Shown in pieces: positions 17,807 through 26,599 of a stretch of 64,000 nucleotides of DNA (position 1 is the stretch's first letter; each line of letters starts with the position of its first letter). Source of the DNA: Egibacteraceae bacterium. GTDB lineage: Bacteria; Actinomycetota; Nitriliruptoria; Euzebyales; Egibacteraceae. A program made the position numbers and the translations under genes. The DNA lies in NCBI GenBank assembly GCA_035540635.1, contig DATLGH010000067.1:22763-86762 (forward strand). The letters run 5' to 3'. The notes beneath the pieces were generated by a model that was not told the DNA's origin, ran no database searches, and saw only the letters and a list, made by a program, of their open reading frames with translations.

Positions 17807-18551
17807 GCGCGCGCTGGCGGCCCGGCGCATCAACGTCGTCCTGTGGGGCGCGGTCGCCGCCGCCTGGCTCGTGGCCGTGGCTGCGGAGCGGCTCGGCGCC
17901 GCCTGGCTCGTCGACCACGAGGTCGTGGCGGGTCGGCTCGGCTCGGGCGCGCTGCTGCCGTTCCTGCTCGCCTGGCAGGTCATGCTCGCGGCCATGATGC
18001 TGCCGTCGGCCGTGCCGACGATCCGGCTGTTCGCGGCGATCGGGGGGCACCAGCCGCGGGCGGGGCGGGCGGTGGCGTCGTTCGTCGGCGGCTACGCGGC
18101 GGTGTGGACGGTGTTCGGCGCACTCGCGTTCACCGGTGACCTGCTCGTCCACGAGCTGGTCGCCGCCGGCGGCTGGCTCGCCGCCCGCCCGCAGCTGCTG
18201 GCAGCGGGGGTGCTCGGCGTCGCCGGCGCCTTCCAGCTGTCCGGGTTGAAGGACCGCTGCCTGGACCGTTGCCGGCACCCCGCCGGGTTCCTGCTGCCGC
18301 GCTACCGTCGCGGCGCGGCGGCGGCGTTCCGCATCGGCCGCCAGCACGGGCTGTTCTGCCTGGGCTGCTGCTGGGCGCTCATGCTCGTGATGTTCGCCGT
18401 CGGCAGCGCCGACCTGCGCTTGATGGCGGGCCTTGCCGCGCTGATGGCCTACGAGAAGACCGGCCGCCACGGCCGGGGAGTCGCCACCGCGGCCGGTGTC
18501 CTCCTGCTGGCCACAGCGGCCACCGTCGCGGTGGCAACCGGTGCCGGTTAG
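17790..18551 (+). CDS. DUF2182 family metal-binding membrane protein
   Basis: 253 aa, about six TM helices. Family features: FLLAWQVMLAAMMLPSAVPT in the second helix and the cysteine motif GLFCLGCCWALMLVMF, with MAYEKTGRHGR after the last loop. Together with the overlapping DUF1326 gene it forms a conserved pair of unknown role. Last gene of the PNPOx-nitrilase operon. Confidence 0.85.
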   Translation: MPATDERALAARRINVVLWGAVAAAWLVAVAAERLGAAWLVDHEVVAGRLGSGALLPFLLAWQVMLAAMMLPSAVPTIRLFAAIGGHQPRAGRAVASFVGGYAAVWTVFGALAFTGDLLVHELVAAGGWLAARPQLLAAGVLGVAGAFQLSGLKDRCLDRCRHPAGFLLPRYRRGAAAAFRIGRQHGLFCLGCCWALMLVMFAVGSADLRLMAGLAALMAYEKTGRHGRGVATAAGVLLLATAATVAVATGAG

Positions 18552-19189
18552 GCCTTCAATCAGTTGTGGCGTCTGCGCTGTATCAGCCCGAAGACCGGGT
18601 AGCCGCCGGTACCGGTACCTGGTCGCCGCCGCAGGTGCTCGGGCGGCCAGCCCTGCTTGGTCTCCTTGTCGATGCGGTCCCTCGGGTGCGCCCAAGGTCC
18701 GCGTTGGAGCACACCGAAGCGACTCGAAGCGCACCCGCGCGGCGTCGAACGCGGCCTCGCTGGCCCGCGCCGGCGCGCTCACCGCCCCTTGGCCAAGCGG
18801 GCCACCAGCGCCGCCCGGCCGGCGTCGCCCGCCTCGTCCACCCGGGCCTTCTCGGCGCGGTGCGGACTGTAGCCGTCCCTGCGGCCCGGCGATGGCAAGC
18901 CCGGCGTGTGTCCGGTCGACTCGATGAGGACCTGCGTGCCAACAGCCGGCGCCGTCACGGCGACCGCCATGAGAGGCTGTCAAGCGGCATAAAGGGTCCT
19001 ACGGCACGCTGGCCTGACGAGCAACTGCTGCGCGGTTCGCGGTCGCCCGGCACGCTGATCGCCCCCGATCCGCCGCTCCGCCCGGAGTGGAACCCTCCGC
19101 CGGCCGGCCAGGTGCGGCCAGGGTTGGAAGGTTCGTCGCTGCGGAATAGGTGTCGATGAGAGCGGACGGGCCGCTCCGAGGAGGCAGGT
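18552..19189. other. Gene-poor region with a dispersed repeat and coding debris
   Basis: No intact gene. Contains a copy of the dispersed repeat (18597-18660). Scraps of apparent coding sequence on the minus strand (VDEAGDAGRAALVARLAKG, then in another frame ASEAAFDAARVRFESLR) suggest a decayed gene I cannot identify. The last part must hold the promoter of the small membrane genes; GAGGAGGCAGGT precedes the next ATG. Confidence 0.4.
18597..18660 (+). repeat. Dispersed repeat, copy B
   Basis: About 64 bp matching 11579-11643: GCCGCCGGTACCGGTACCTG, GTCGCCGCCGCAGG and GGGCGGCCAGCCCTGCTTGG. Lies 3' of the DUF2182 gene in decayed sequence. Confidence 0.65.
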
Positions 19190-19405
19190 ATGACCATCGG
19201 TGGCAGCATCGCCTTGATCGTGATCGGCGCGATCCTCGCATTCGCGGTGGATTTCCACCTCGCCGGGATCAACATCGACGTGATCGGTTTCATCCTCATG
19301 ATCGGCGGGGTTATCGGCCTCGTCCTGAGCCTCACCTACTTCCGCAGAACGGTTGGCCCCGTCGAGGGCGAGCGCGTCGTCGAACGGCGTCGCGACATCT
19401 ACTAG
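19190..19405 (+). CDS. Small two-helix membrane protein (DUF6458-like)
   Basis: 71 aa: two TM segments (SIALIVIGAILAFAVDFHLA and VIGFILMIGGVIGLVLSL) and a short charged tail (GERVVERRRDIY). Good ribosome binding site (GAGGAGG). Resembles small actinobacterial membrane proteins often induced under stress; role unknown. Confidence 0.75.
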   Translation: MTIGGSIALIVIGAILAFAVDFHLAGINIDVIGFILMIGGVIGLVLSLTYFRRTVGPVEGERVVERRRDIY

Positions 19406-19497
19406 AGCGAACGGCGCGGGCGCCCCGCGAGGGGTTGCCCGCGCCTCTCCAGGCCTCCCCGCTCGTCCCCACGCGTCAACGGCTCCGGAGCTCAGGC

Positions 19498-19644
19498 ATG
19501 GACCCCCTCACCATCATCCTCATCATCTTGCTCATCCTCGTGCTCGTCGGCGGGTTCGGTTACGGCGGGGGCGCCTACCGCGGACCCGGGATAGGCCTCG
19601 GCACGATCCTGCTCATCATCATCATCGTGCTGCTCGTCACCTAG
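19498..19644 (+). CDS. Tiny hydrophobic protein (DUF3309-like)
   Basis: 48 aa, two hydrophobic stretches (LTIILIILLILVLVGGFGYG and IGLGTILLIIIIVLLVT) joined by a glycine-rich turn, the layout of DUF3309 proteins. CCGGAG precedes the ATG. Probably transcribed with the preceding small membrane gene. Confidence 0.6.
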   Translation: MDPLTIILIILLILVLVGGFGYGGGAYRGPGIGLGTILLIIIIVLLVT

Positions 19645-19649
19645 ACGGC

Positions 19650-21071
19650 TCAGGCCGGCTCGTCCCCGTTGTCGGGACGCTCCGCCTGCCACGCCCCGTG
19701 GACGGTGAAGGGAGCAAGCGCGTCACCCGCGGAGCGTTCGACGTTGGCGACCAGCCACGTCCCCTCGGGCCGGTGCTCCTCCTTGAACACCTCACCCTCC
19801 CGGTGCGCCTGCGCGACGAGGGCCGCCTGCTCGTAGGGCACGAGCGCCTCGACGACCCGCCGATCCGGCGGGATCCGGCCGGCGACCGCGGTCGCCAGCG
19901 CCTCGATGCCCTCGCCGGTGACCGCCGAGGCGACGATCGCCGACGGGAACGTGCGTGCGAGGCCGGCGAGCTCGTCGCGGTCGGTCGCGTCCGCCTTGTT
20001 CAGCACCAGCAGACGCGCCATGTCGCCCGCGCCGATCTCGTCGAGGACCCGGTCGACGGCCAGGATCTGCGCCTCCACGTCGGGGTGGCTCGCGTCGACG
20101 ACGTGCACGAGCAGGTCGGCGCGCAGCGTCTCCTCCAGCGTCGACTTGAAGGCCTCGACGAGCTGCGTCGGCAGCTTCTTCACGAACCCGACCGTGTCGG
20201 TCGCCACCGCGTGCCGTCCGTCCGGCAGGGCCATGCGGCGGGCTGTCGTGTCGAGGGTGGCGAACAGCTTGTCCGCGACGAGCACGTCCGCGCCGGTCAG
20301 CCGGTTGAGCAACGTCGACTTGCCCGCGTTCGTGTACCCGACGAGGGCGACGACCGGCACGGCGTGACGCTCGCGGTCCTTCGTCTTCAACCGCCGCGTG
20401 TCGGCGAACTCGGCGAGGTCGCGCTGCAGCTTCGTGATGCGCCGCATGATCTTGCGGCGGTCGACTTCGAGCTGGGTCTCGCCGGGTCCTCGGGTGCCGA
20501 TGCCGGCGCCTCCGGCGACACGCCCGCCGGCCTGCCGCGACAGCGCCTGGCCCCAGCCGCGAAGCCTCGGGAGCAGGTAGCTCAGCTGCGCGAGCTCGAC
20601 CTGGCCCTTGCCCTCACGGCTCGAGGCGTGCTGAGCGAAGATGTCGAGGATCACGATCGTGCGGTCGAGCACCTTCACGCCGAGGCGCTCCTCGAGGTTG
20701 CGCTGCTGAGCCGGGGTGAGCTCGTCGTCGAAGATCGCCGCGTCTGCGCTCACCGACCGTGCGAGGTCACGAAGCTCGGCGACCTTTCCGCTGCCCACGA
20801 ACGTCGCCACGTCGGGCTGGTCGCGCTTCTGCACGATCCGCCCGACCGTCTCCGAGCCCGCGGTGTCGACGAGGAGCTCGAGCTCGTCGAGTGAGGCGTC
20901 GACCTCCCGCGACGTGGTACCGGTCCGGTGCAGCGCCACGAGCACCGCCCGCTCGACGGGCCGGAAGATCGCCACGCCCTCCTGGGGCGCCCCCTCCTCG
21001 ACGCGCCGGGCCTCCGCACGGCGGCGGTCCGCTCGTGACAGCTCGAGGTGCTCGCCGTCGGCTTCGCTCAT
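19650..21071 (-). CDS. hflX: GTPase HflX
   Basis: 473 aa ribosome-associated GTPase that splits stalled or hibernating ribosomes. N-terminal HflX domain ([20 protein letters not shown], glycine-rich loop [20 protein letters not shown]), then the G domain with G1 [13 protein letters not shown]3 DTVGF and G4 NKAD. Start at 21071 overlaps the dapF stop (ATGA); the frame extends further upstream only by chance. End of the miaB-miaA-dapF-hflX operon, the same order as in mycobacteria. Confidence 0.95.
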   Translation of the reverse strand: MSEADGEHLELSRADRRRAEARRVEEGAPQEGVAIFRPVERAVLVALHRTGTTSREVDASLDELELLVDTAGSETVGRIVQKRDQPDVATFVGSGKVAELRDLARSVSADAAIFDDELTPAQQRNLEERLGVKVLDRTIVILDIFAQHASSREGKGQVELAQLSYLLPRLRGWGQALSRQAGGRVAGGAGIGTRGPGETQLEVDRRKIMRRITKLQRDLAEFADTRRLKTKDRERHAVPVVALVGYTNAGKSTLLNRLTGADVLVADKLFATLDTTARRMALPDGRHAVATDTVGFVKKLPTQLVEAFKSTLEETLRADLLVHVVDASHPDVEAQILAVDRVLDEIGAGDMARLLVLNKADATDRDELAGLARTFPSAIVASAVTGEGIEALATAVAGRIPPDRRVVEALVPYEQAALVAQAHREGEVFKEEHRPEGTWLVANVERSAGDALAPFTVHGAWQAERPDNGDEPA

Positions 21072-21961
21072 CGGCTGTCCAACCATTCGGGACGCAGCCG
21101 GCCCTCGGCGATCTCCACGGCGGGGCCGGTGATGAACATCCCCTCGTCGGTCCACTCCGCGGCGAGCTCACCGCCGGGGAGCACGACCGTCACCTTGCGG
21201 TCGGCCAGGTCGAGGAGGTGCGCGGCGGCCGCCATGGCCGAGGCGCCGGTCCCCGACGCCTGCGTCTCCCCGACGCCGCGCTCCCATATCCGCCCGACCA
21301 CCCGGTCGCGGGAAGGCACGGAGATGAACTCCACGTTCGTGCCGCGCGGGAACGCGTCGTCGTGCTCGATGACCGGTCCCCAGGCAGCCACGGGGGCCTG
21401 CTCGACGTCGTCGACGACCACGACCGCATGGGGATTGCCCATGCACACCGTCGTCACCTCGGTGAAGCGTTGCTCGGTGGTGACGGCCAGCTCGCCGAGG
21501 CCGGGTATGCCGAGGGGCGGCGACCACGGGCAGCCGACGAGCCGCGCCGGGCTCACGTCGACCTTCTTCGGGCCCGTCGACATCGGCATTCCCATGGCGA
21601 CCCGCACGGCGGCGACCGTGCCGTCGGGGTGCTGGGCGGCGACCATCACGGGCTTCACGCCGTCGCGGGTGTCGACGTGCACGACGTCCCCGGGCGCAAG
21701 CCCACGGTCGGCGACGTACTTCGCGACGCAGCGCACACCGTTGCCGCACATCTCGGCCACGGAGCCGTCGGCGTTCCAGTAGTCCATGAACACATCAGTG
21801 CCGTCGCGTCCCGGAGCGAGGCGGATGACGCCGTCCGCGCCGATCCCGGTGTGGCGGTCGCAGAGGCCCCGGACCAGGGCGGGCGAGAGCGCCAGCTCGT
21901 TGCCGAAGTCGGGCAGCAACACGAAGTCGTTGCCGGCACCGTGGGCCTTCACGAATCGCAT
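21068..21961 (-). CDS. dapF: Diaminopimelate epimerase
   Basis: 297 aa; converts LL- to meso-diaminopimelate for lysine and peptidoglycan. First catalytic cysteine is present ([13 protein letters not shown]). The second, normally in an A-C-G-T-G motif, is replaced: the sequence reads [17 protein letters not shown], with a TCG serine codon. Start overlaps the miaA stop by one base. DapA, an earlier enzyme of the same pathway, is encoded at 53.4 kb. Whether the Ser variant epimerises normally is unknown. Confidence 0.93.
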   Translation of the reverse strand: MRFVKAHGAGNDFVLLPDFGNELALSPALVRGLCDRHTGIGADGVIRLAPGRDGTDVFMDYWNADGSVAEMCGNGVRCVAKYVADRGLAPGDVVHVDTRDGVKPVMVAAQHPDGTVAAVRVAMGMPMSTGPKKVDVSPARLVGCPWSPPLGIPGLGELAVTTEQRFTEVTTVCMGNPHAVVVVDDVEQAPVAAWGPVIEHDDAFPRGTNVEFISVPSRDRVVGRIWERGVGETQASGTGASAMAAAAHLLDLADRKVTVVLPGGELAAEWTDEGMFITGPAVEIAEGRLRPEWLDSR

Positions 21962-22854
21962 CAGTCGGTCAGCACCTCACACGCGGAGGACGGAGCAACC
22001 CATCGTACCCGGGGGTCCTGGGCGAACCAGCGCATCTGGCGGGCGGCGTAGCGGCGGGTCCGGACGCGGATGCGCTCGACGGCGTCGCCGAGGGTGCCGG
22101 CCCCGGCGAGGTGGTCGAGCATCTCGGCGTAGCCGATCGCCTGGCGCGCGGTGGCGGACAGGGACCGGGAGGCGAGGCGCCGGCACTCGTCGACGAGCCC
22201 ACCGGCGAGCATGGCGTCGACCCGGGCGACGATGCGCACGGCGAGCTCGGCGCGGGAGACCTCCAGGCCGACGACGCGCAGCCGCGGGTAGACCGACCGG
22301 TGCTGGTCCCAGGCGCGCCGCCACTCGCTGAAAGGCCGGCCGGTGAGGCGGTGCACCTCGAGCGCCCGGACGCTGCGGCGAAGGTTCGCCGGGTCGATGC
22401 GGGCAGCGGCGGCGGGGTCGACGGCGCGGAGGGCGGCGTAGGCGGCCGTGGCGTCACCGGCGAAGTCGCCCTCGACCGCCGCCCGCACCACCGGGTCCGT
22501 CGGGGGGAACTCGAGCGGGTCGACGACGGCGCGGAAGTACAGGCCCGACCCGCCCACGAGCAACGGCACGCGCCCCCGCCCGGCCACCGCGGCGATCGCC
22601 GCCCGCGCGGTCGCCTGAAACCACTCCACGGTGCAGTCCTGCTCCGGTTCGAGCAGGTCGACCATGTGGTGGGCGATCCGCGCGCGGTCCGCACGCGAGG
22701 GCTTCGCCGTCCCGACGTCCATCCCCCGGTAGACCGTGAACGCGTCCACGGTCACGATCTCCGCTCCGAGGCGCTCCGCCACCTCGAGCGCCACCGTGCT
22801 CTTGCCCGACGCGGTGGGGCCCACGAGGGCCAGCACGAGGTCCGGCGATGTCAC
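21961..22854 (-). CDS. miaA: tRNA dimethylallyltransferase MiaA
   Basis: 297 aa; adds dimethylallyl to A37 of tRNAs reading UNN codons, the step before MiaB methylthiolation. P-loop ALVGPTASGKSTVALE, then DAFTVYRGMDVGTAKPS and the late motif RQMRWFAQDP. The GTG start at 22854 overlaps the previous stop (GTGA), which decides it over longer open frame. Encoded one gene after miaB. Confidence 0.95.
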   Translation of the reverse strand: MTSPDLVLALVGPTASGKSTVALEVAERLGAEIVTVDAFTVYRGMDVGTAKPSRADRARIAHHMVDLLEPEQDCTVEWFQATARAAIAAVAGRGRVPLLVGGSGLYFRAVVDPLEFPPTDPVVRAAVEGDFAGDATAAYAALRAVDPAAAARIDPANLRRSVRALEVHRLTGRPFSEWRRAWDQHRSVYPRLRVVGLEVSRAELAVRIVARVDAMLAGGLVDECRRLASRSLSATARQAIGYAEMLDHLAGAGTLGDAVERIRVRTRRYAARQMRWFAQDPRVRWVAPSSACEVLTD

Positions 22855-23606
22855 GCGCCGTGTGCCACGAGGTAGCCGACGCCTCGGGGCGCCGAGTAGT
22901 GCCGCCGGACGAGGCCTATCTTCCCGCGCGCCAGGGCCCCGTGCAGGACCGCCATCGGTGCCCACCCGAGCGCGCCGACACGCTTGGCCTCGGCCGGTCC
23001 GAGGCGTGCGAGCCCGTCAAGGCGTCCGGAGGCGACGGTCTCGACGGCCTGGGCGTCCCAGTCGCGCGCCCCCTCGACGAGGGAGAGGGGGGAGCGCTCC
23101 TCCAGGCCCGCGGACAGGTCACCCGCCGCGAGGACGACCGCGCGCACGCCCGCCTCCGTCAGCGCCTCGGCAAGACCCGCACCGGTCGCCGCGAGGGCGT
23201 CGAACCCGGCGTTGCGCGGCACCGCCATCGGCACGAGTGGCCTCCCGCCACCGTGCAGCAGCGCGAGCACCGACAGGCCGAGCGGCAGGGCGTCCTCCCG
23301 GTACATCGGGTACTGGCTCACACGCGTGACGCCTTCCACCGCTGCCCGGTGGACGGGGACGGCGCGGGTGATGTCAGGACGGCCGACGCCGGCCAGCGTG
23401 GCGGTCCCCCCGTCGTACAGGCCCTGGCCGTGCAAGGAAGGTCCGGGCTCGGCGGCCGCGAGCAGCACCGTGGTGTCCGACAGGGGCAGGGCCTCCATCG
23501 CCGCGTCGACGGCGTCGCACACCCGCCCGACACCGGGTGGCAGCGAAGCGCTCACGCCCGGCACGAGCAGCGGCGCGGTGGGGATGATGGCGGCGCCGAC
23601 GATCAC
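22851..23606 (-). CDS. Class III extradiol dioxygenase-like (LigB/MEMO-type) protein
   Basis: 251 aa. N-terminus MIVGAAIIPTAPLLVPGVSA is typical of the LigB-like actinobacterial family encoded between miaB and miaA (as with mycobacterial Rv2728c). Contains a His/Asp-rich core (LAAAEPGPSLHGQGLYDGG) but the metal ligands of true dioxygenases are not all evident. Function unknown. Six bases after miaB. Confidence 0.8.
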   Translation of the reverse strand: MIVGAAIIPTAPLLVPGVSASLPPGVGRVCDAVDAAMEALPLSDTTVLLAAAEPGPSLHGQGLYDGGTATLAGVGRPDITRAVPVHRAAVEGVTRVSQYPMYREDALPLGLSVLALLHGGGRPLVPMAVPRNAGFDALAATGAGLAEALTEAGVRAVVLAAGDLSAGLEERSPLSLVEGARDWDAQAVETVASGRLDGLARLGPAEAKRVGALGWAPMAVLHGALARGKIGLVRRHYSAPRGVGYLVAHGA

Positions 23607-23612
23607 CCCGGC

Positions 23613-25094
23613 TCACCGCGGGGATGCGCCGACGACCGGCAGGGGCCGCCGGCCTCCCCCCTCGCCCGGGGCCGGGGAGGCGGCGAGGCGGGCCGCCGGG
23701 GCCGCGACGACGAGGTGGGCGACCTTGCCGAGCAGGTAGTGCGACGCCGCATCGGTGACGACGGCCTCGACGAGCGCCCCGGGGCGTGCCTCGGGCGTGC
23801 GTGGGACGTGCACGAGCCGGTTCGTGCGGGTGCGCCCGCTCATACGCGACCCGTCCGTCTTCGACGGTCCCTCGATGAGCAGCTCGCGGCTGCAGCCGAC
23901 CTCGCGGGCGTTCGCGGCGGCGGACAGCTCGCGGGTGAGCGCGGCAAGGCGCCGGTAGCGCTCGCCGACGACCGCCGGGTCGAGATGGCCTTCCAAGTCG
24001 ACCGCGGCGGTCCCCGGACGCTTCGAGTATTCGAACGTGAACGCGGAATCGAACGCGGCCGCGCGGGTGACCGCCAGGGTGGCGGCGAAGTCCTGCTCGG
24101 TCTCACCGGGAAAGCCGACGATGATGTCGGTGGAGATGGCCACACCGGGGACCGTGCCACGAGCCTCCGCGACGAGGTCGAGGAAGCGCCGTGCCGAGTA
24201 CGCGCGCTGCATGCGCTTCAGCACACGGTCGGATCCGGACTGCAGAGGCAGGTGCAGGTGCTCGCAGACGTTGCTGACGTCGCGCATCGCCGCGAACACG
24301 TCGGACGTGAAGTCCTTCGGGTGGGGGCTCGTGAACCGGACGCGGTGAAGCCCCTCGACGTCGCCGAGAGCGTGCAGGAGCTCGGCGAACAGCGTGCGGT
24401 TGCCCCGGCCGGGCCCCGCCCGCCCCGCGCGCGCGAGGTCGCGACCGTAGGAGTTGACGTTCTGGCCGAGCAGGGTGACCTCACGCACGCCGTCGTCGAC
24501 GAGCGCGCGCACCTCGCCGACGATGTCGCCGAGCCGGCGGGACTTCTCCGGGCCTCGAAGGCTCGGGACGATGCAGAAGGTGCAGGTGTTGTTGCAGCCG
24601 ATCGAGATCGACACCCAGGCATGGTGGGCCACCTCTCGCCGAGCCGGCAGTGCCGACGGGAAGGTCTCAGTGTGCTCGAGGATCTCGACCACCGGCAGAG
24701 ACGACGAGTCCGCCTCGGCGAGCAGGGCGGGTAGCCGGGCGATGTTGTGGGTGCCGTAGACGACGTCGACCCAGGGAGCCCGCTCGGCGACGCGGGCCTG
24801 GTCCTTCTGCGCGAGGCAGCCGCCCACGACGACGGTCTTCGTGGGCTGCGCCTCCTTCAACGGCTTGAGGGAGGTGAGCTGCCCGTAGAGCTTGTTGTCG
24901 GCGTTCTCCCGGATCGCGCAGGTGTTGAAGAGCACGAGGCCGGCGTCCTCCGCAGACGCCGCCCGCCGGTACCCCATCGTCTCGAGGACGCCGGCGACGC
25001 GCTCGGAGTCGTGCTCGTTCATCTGGCACCCGAACGTGCGGATGAAGTAGCTGCGGGGCGACACCGGCGCCGGTGCGGTTGAGGAAGGGGTCAT
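23613..25094 (-). CDS. miaB: tRNA-2-methylthio-N6-dimethylallyladenosine synthase MiaB
   Basis: 493 aa radical-SAM methylthiotransferase. N-terminal cluster cysteines in RTFGCQMNEHD, FNTCAIRENADNK and VVGGCLAQKD; radical-SAM cysteines in SIGCNNTCTFCIVP; TRAM domain at the C-terminus. Start at 25094 (MTPSSTAPAPVSPRSYFIRT); the upstream open frame has no coding character. Works after MiaA on the same nucleotide of tRNA. Confidence 0.95.
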   Translation of the reverse strand: MTPSSTAPAPVSPRSYFIRTFGCQMNEHDSERVAGVLETMGYRRAASAEDAGLVLFNTCAIRENADNKLYGQLTSLKPLKEAQPTKTVVVGGCLAQKDQARVAERAPWVDVVYGTHNIARLPALLAEADSSSLPVVEILEHTETFPSALPARREVAHHAWVSISIGCNNTCTFCIVPSLRGPEKSRRLGDIVGEVRALVDDGVREVTLLGQNVNSYGRDLARAGRAGPGRGNRTLFAELLHALGDVEGLHRVRFTSPHPKDFTSDVFAAMRDVSNVCEHLHLPLQSGSDRVLKRMQRAYSARRFLDLVAEARGTVPGVAISTDIIVGFPGETEQDFAATLAVTRAAAFDSAFTFEYSKRPGTAAVDLEGHLDPAVVGERYRRLAALTRELSAAANAREVGCSRELLIEGPSKTDGSRMSGRTRTNRLVHVPRTPEARPGALVEAVVTDAASHYLLGKVAHLVVAAPAARLAASPAPGEGGGRRPLPVVGASPR

Positions 25095-25125
25095 ACGACG
25101 GACAAGGATACCGCCGCGCGGCTGG

Positions 25126-25416
25126 CTACTCGCCTGCGCGGCGCTGCCGGTAGCCGACGACGTCGGGCAGCCCGGATCCTTCGTCCTCGGGCTGGGCAAC
25201 CTCCATGTCGCCACCGCGCCCCGCGGCGAACAGCAACGCGATGAGCCCGCCGAACACCGCCGCCGACACCCGGTGGACCGCGGCCATGCCGGCGAACGCG
25301 GCGACGAGCACGAGGTAGCCCACGAGCGCGCGCGCCGGGGAGCGGACGAGGAACAGGCCCAGCCCGACGACGAGCCCCGGCACGCCGATGAACAACCACG
25401 CCTGAAGGAGGCTCAC
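25126..25416 (-). CDS. Small membrane protein
   Basis: 96 aa, three TM segments (LLQAWLFIGVPGLVVGLGLF, ALVGYLVLVAAFAGMAAVH, AAVFGGLIALLFAAG) and an acidic tail (DMEVAQPEDEGSG). GTG start at 25416 chosen because AGGAG lies 9 bases upstream. Precedes miaB by 31 bases and probably leads that operon; a membrane-protein gene sits next to miaB in mycobacteria too (as with Rv2732c). Confidence 0.75.
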   Translation of the reverse strand: MSLLQAWLFIGVPGLVVGLGLFLVRSPARALVGYLVLVAAFAGMAAVHRVSAAVFGGLIALLFAAGRGGDMEVAQPEDEGSGLPDVVGYRQRRAGE

Positions 25417-25661
25417 CGCTCGGCTCCTGTCGTGGAGAGGGGGCTTTCCCCCGCACTGCGATCGGAGTAGGCTGAGCAGACTAGTCCGCGGAGGGTTGCG
25501 CCCTGCATTCGCGCTGGCCGCGCTGTAGACCATAGCGCAAGGGGGGGCGTGGGCGCGTGACCCGGACAAGGGAAGCTTCGTTTGATGAGGAGTCAGCTGA
25601 ACCCCACTCCTGATAGGCCCGCTCCCCGGCTATCACCGAACCGCTCGTCAGTGGAGGAACC

Positions 25662-26498
25662 GTGGCGCACCCGAAGTTGACCCGCCGAGGAGATCCCCGG
25701 ACGCTCCTTGCCGCCGGAACCGCCGCCGCCCTCCTCACCGGTCCCGCGGCGCTGGCGCCCGCCGCGGCGGCCGTGCCCGCCGACGAGGCGGACGAGGTCA
25801 CCAGCGCCGTCGACTGCTGCGTTGAAGCGGCGCTGCCCGCGGCCGCCCCCGCGCCGGCGCCCCCTGCTGCCCCTGCGGCCGAGCCGGTGGCCACCACGGT
25901 TGTCCCCGACCCCATCGTCCAGGCCGTGGTCGGGCCGATCGAGAAGGTCGTCGACGACGTGCTGCAACGGACCCCCGTCGGCGGCGACATCGCCGAGCAG
26001 GCGCCCGCCGTGGTCGACACCGTCACCGAGGCGTTGCCCGCGGCGCCACTGCCCACGGACCCCCGGGGACTGCCCGCGACACCCCTCACTCCCCGCGCCG
26101 CGCCGGAGTCGGTCGGCACCGCCAACGCACCCGCCCCGCCGGTGCCCACGAGTGGTGCCTCCCAGGGAACGAGCACGTTCACGGTGCCGTTCCGCGCGCG
26201 GGGCGTTGCCACTGACACGACGGCGACCCGGCGGGTGCAGCCGTTCGCCGCTCCGGTGATGAGCGGGCCGATCTTCGCCGACCTGCCACGGGTCGCCGAG
26301 GAGTTCCTCGCCAGCAACGCGCCGTCCAGCTTCAGCAGCGACACCTTCAACGCGCTGCGTGGCGGACAGACCGGCACGGTGCCCGGGCCGGACGCGGCGA
26401 GCTGGCTGCTCGCGACCGCGGGGGGGATGCTGCTCCTGCTCGGCGCCGGCCACCTCCTGCACGCCCGCCAGCGCTACGTCGCCAGCGTCGCGCGGTAG
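25662..26498 (+). CDS. Secreted or surface-anchored Ala/Pro-rich protein
   Basis: 278 aa from a GTG with GGAGG just upstream. Signal peptide (TLLAAGTAAALLTGPAALAP), a low-complexity Ala/Pro/Val body, and a C-terminal TM helix (ASWLLATAGGMLLLLGAGHL) ending RQRYVASVAR, the layout of a sortase-less surface anchor. One CC pair (SAVDCCVEA). No recognised domain. The 160-base leader before it matches no riboswitch I could confirm. Confidence 0.7.
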   Translation: MAHPKLTRRGDPRTLLAAGTAAALLTGPAALAPAAAAVPADEADEVTSAVDCCVEAALPAAAPAPAPPAAPAAEPVATTVVPDPIVQAVVGPIEKVVDDVLQRTPVGGDIAEQAPAVVDTVTEALPAAPLPTDPRGLPATPLTPRAAPESVGTANAPAPPVPTSGASQGTSTFTVPFRARGVATDTTATRRVQPFAAPVMSGPIFADLPRVAEEFLASNAPSSFSSDTFNALRGGQTGTVPGPDAASWLLATAGGMLLLLGAGHLLHARQRYVASVAR

Positions 26499-26599
26499 CC
26501 GCACCAGGACCGGGCGGCGGGGGCCGCCCGCCGCCGCACGCGGCGCAGCCGGTACATCCCCCGTCCCTGAGGTACGCGTCACCACCTGGCCGGGCGTGG

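Noticed and set aside
25500..25661. Possible c-di-AMP or similar riboswitch in the leader of the secreted protein gene
   Set aside because: GC-rich and long enough, but I could not match conserved motifs of any riboswitch class by eye.
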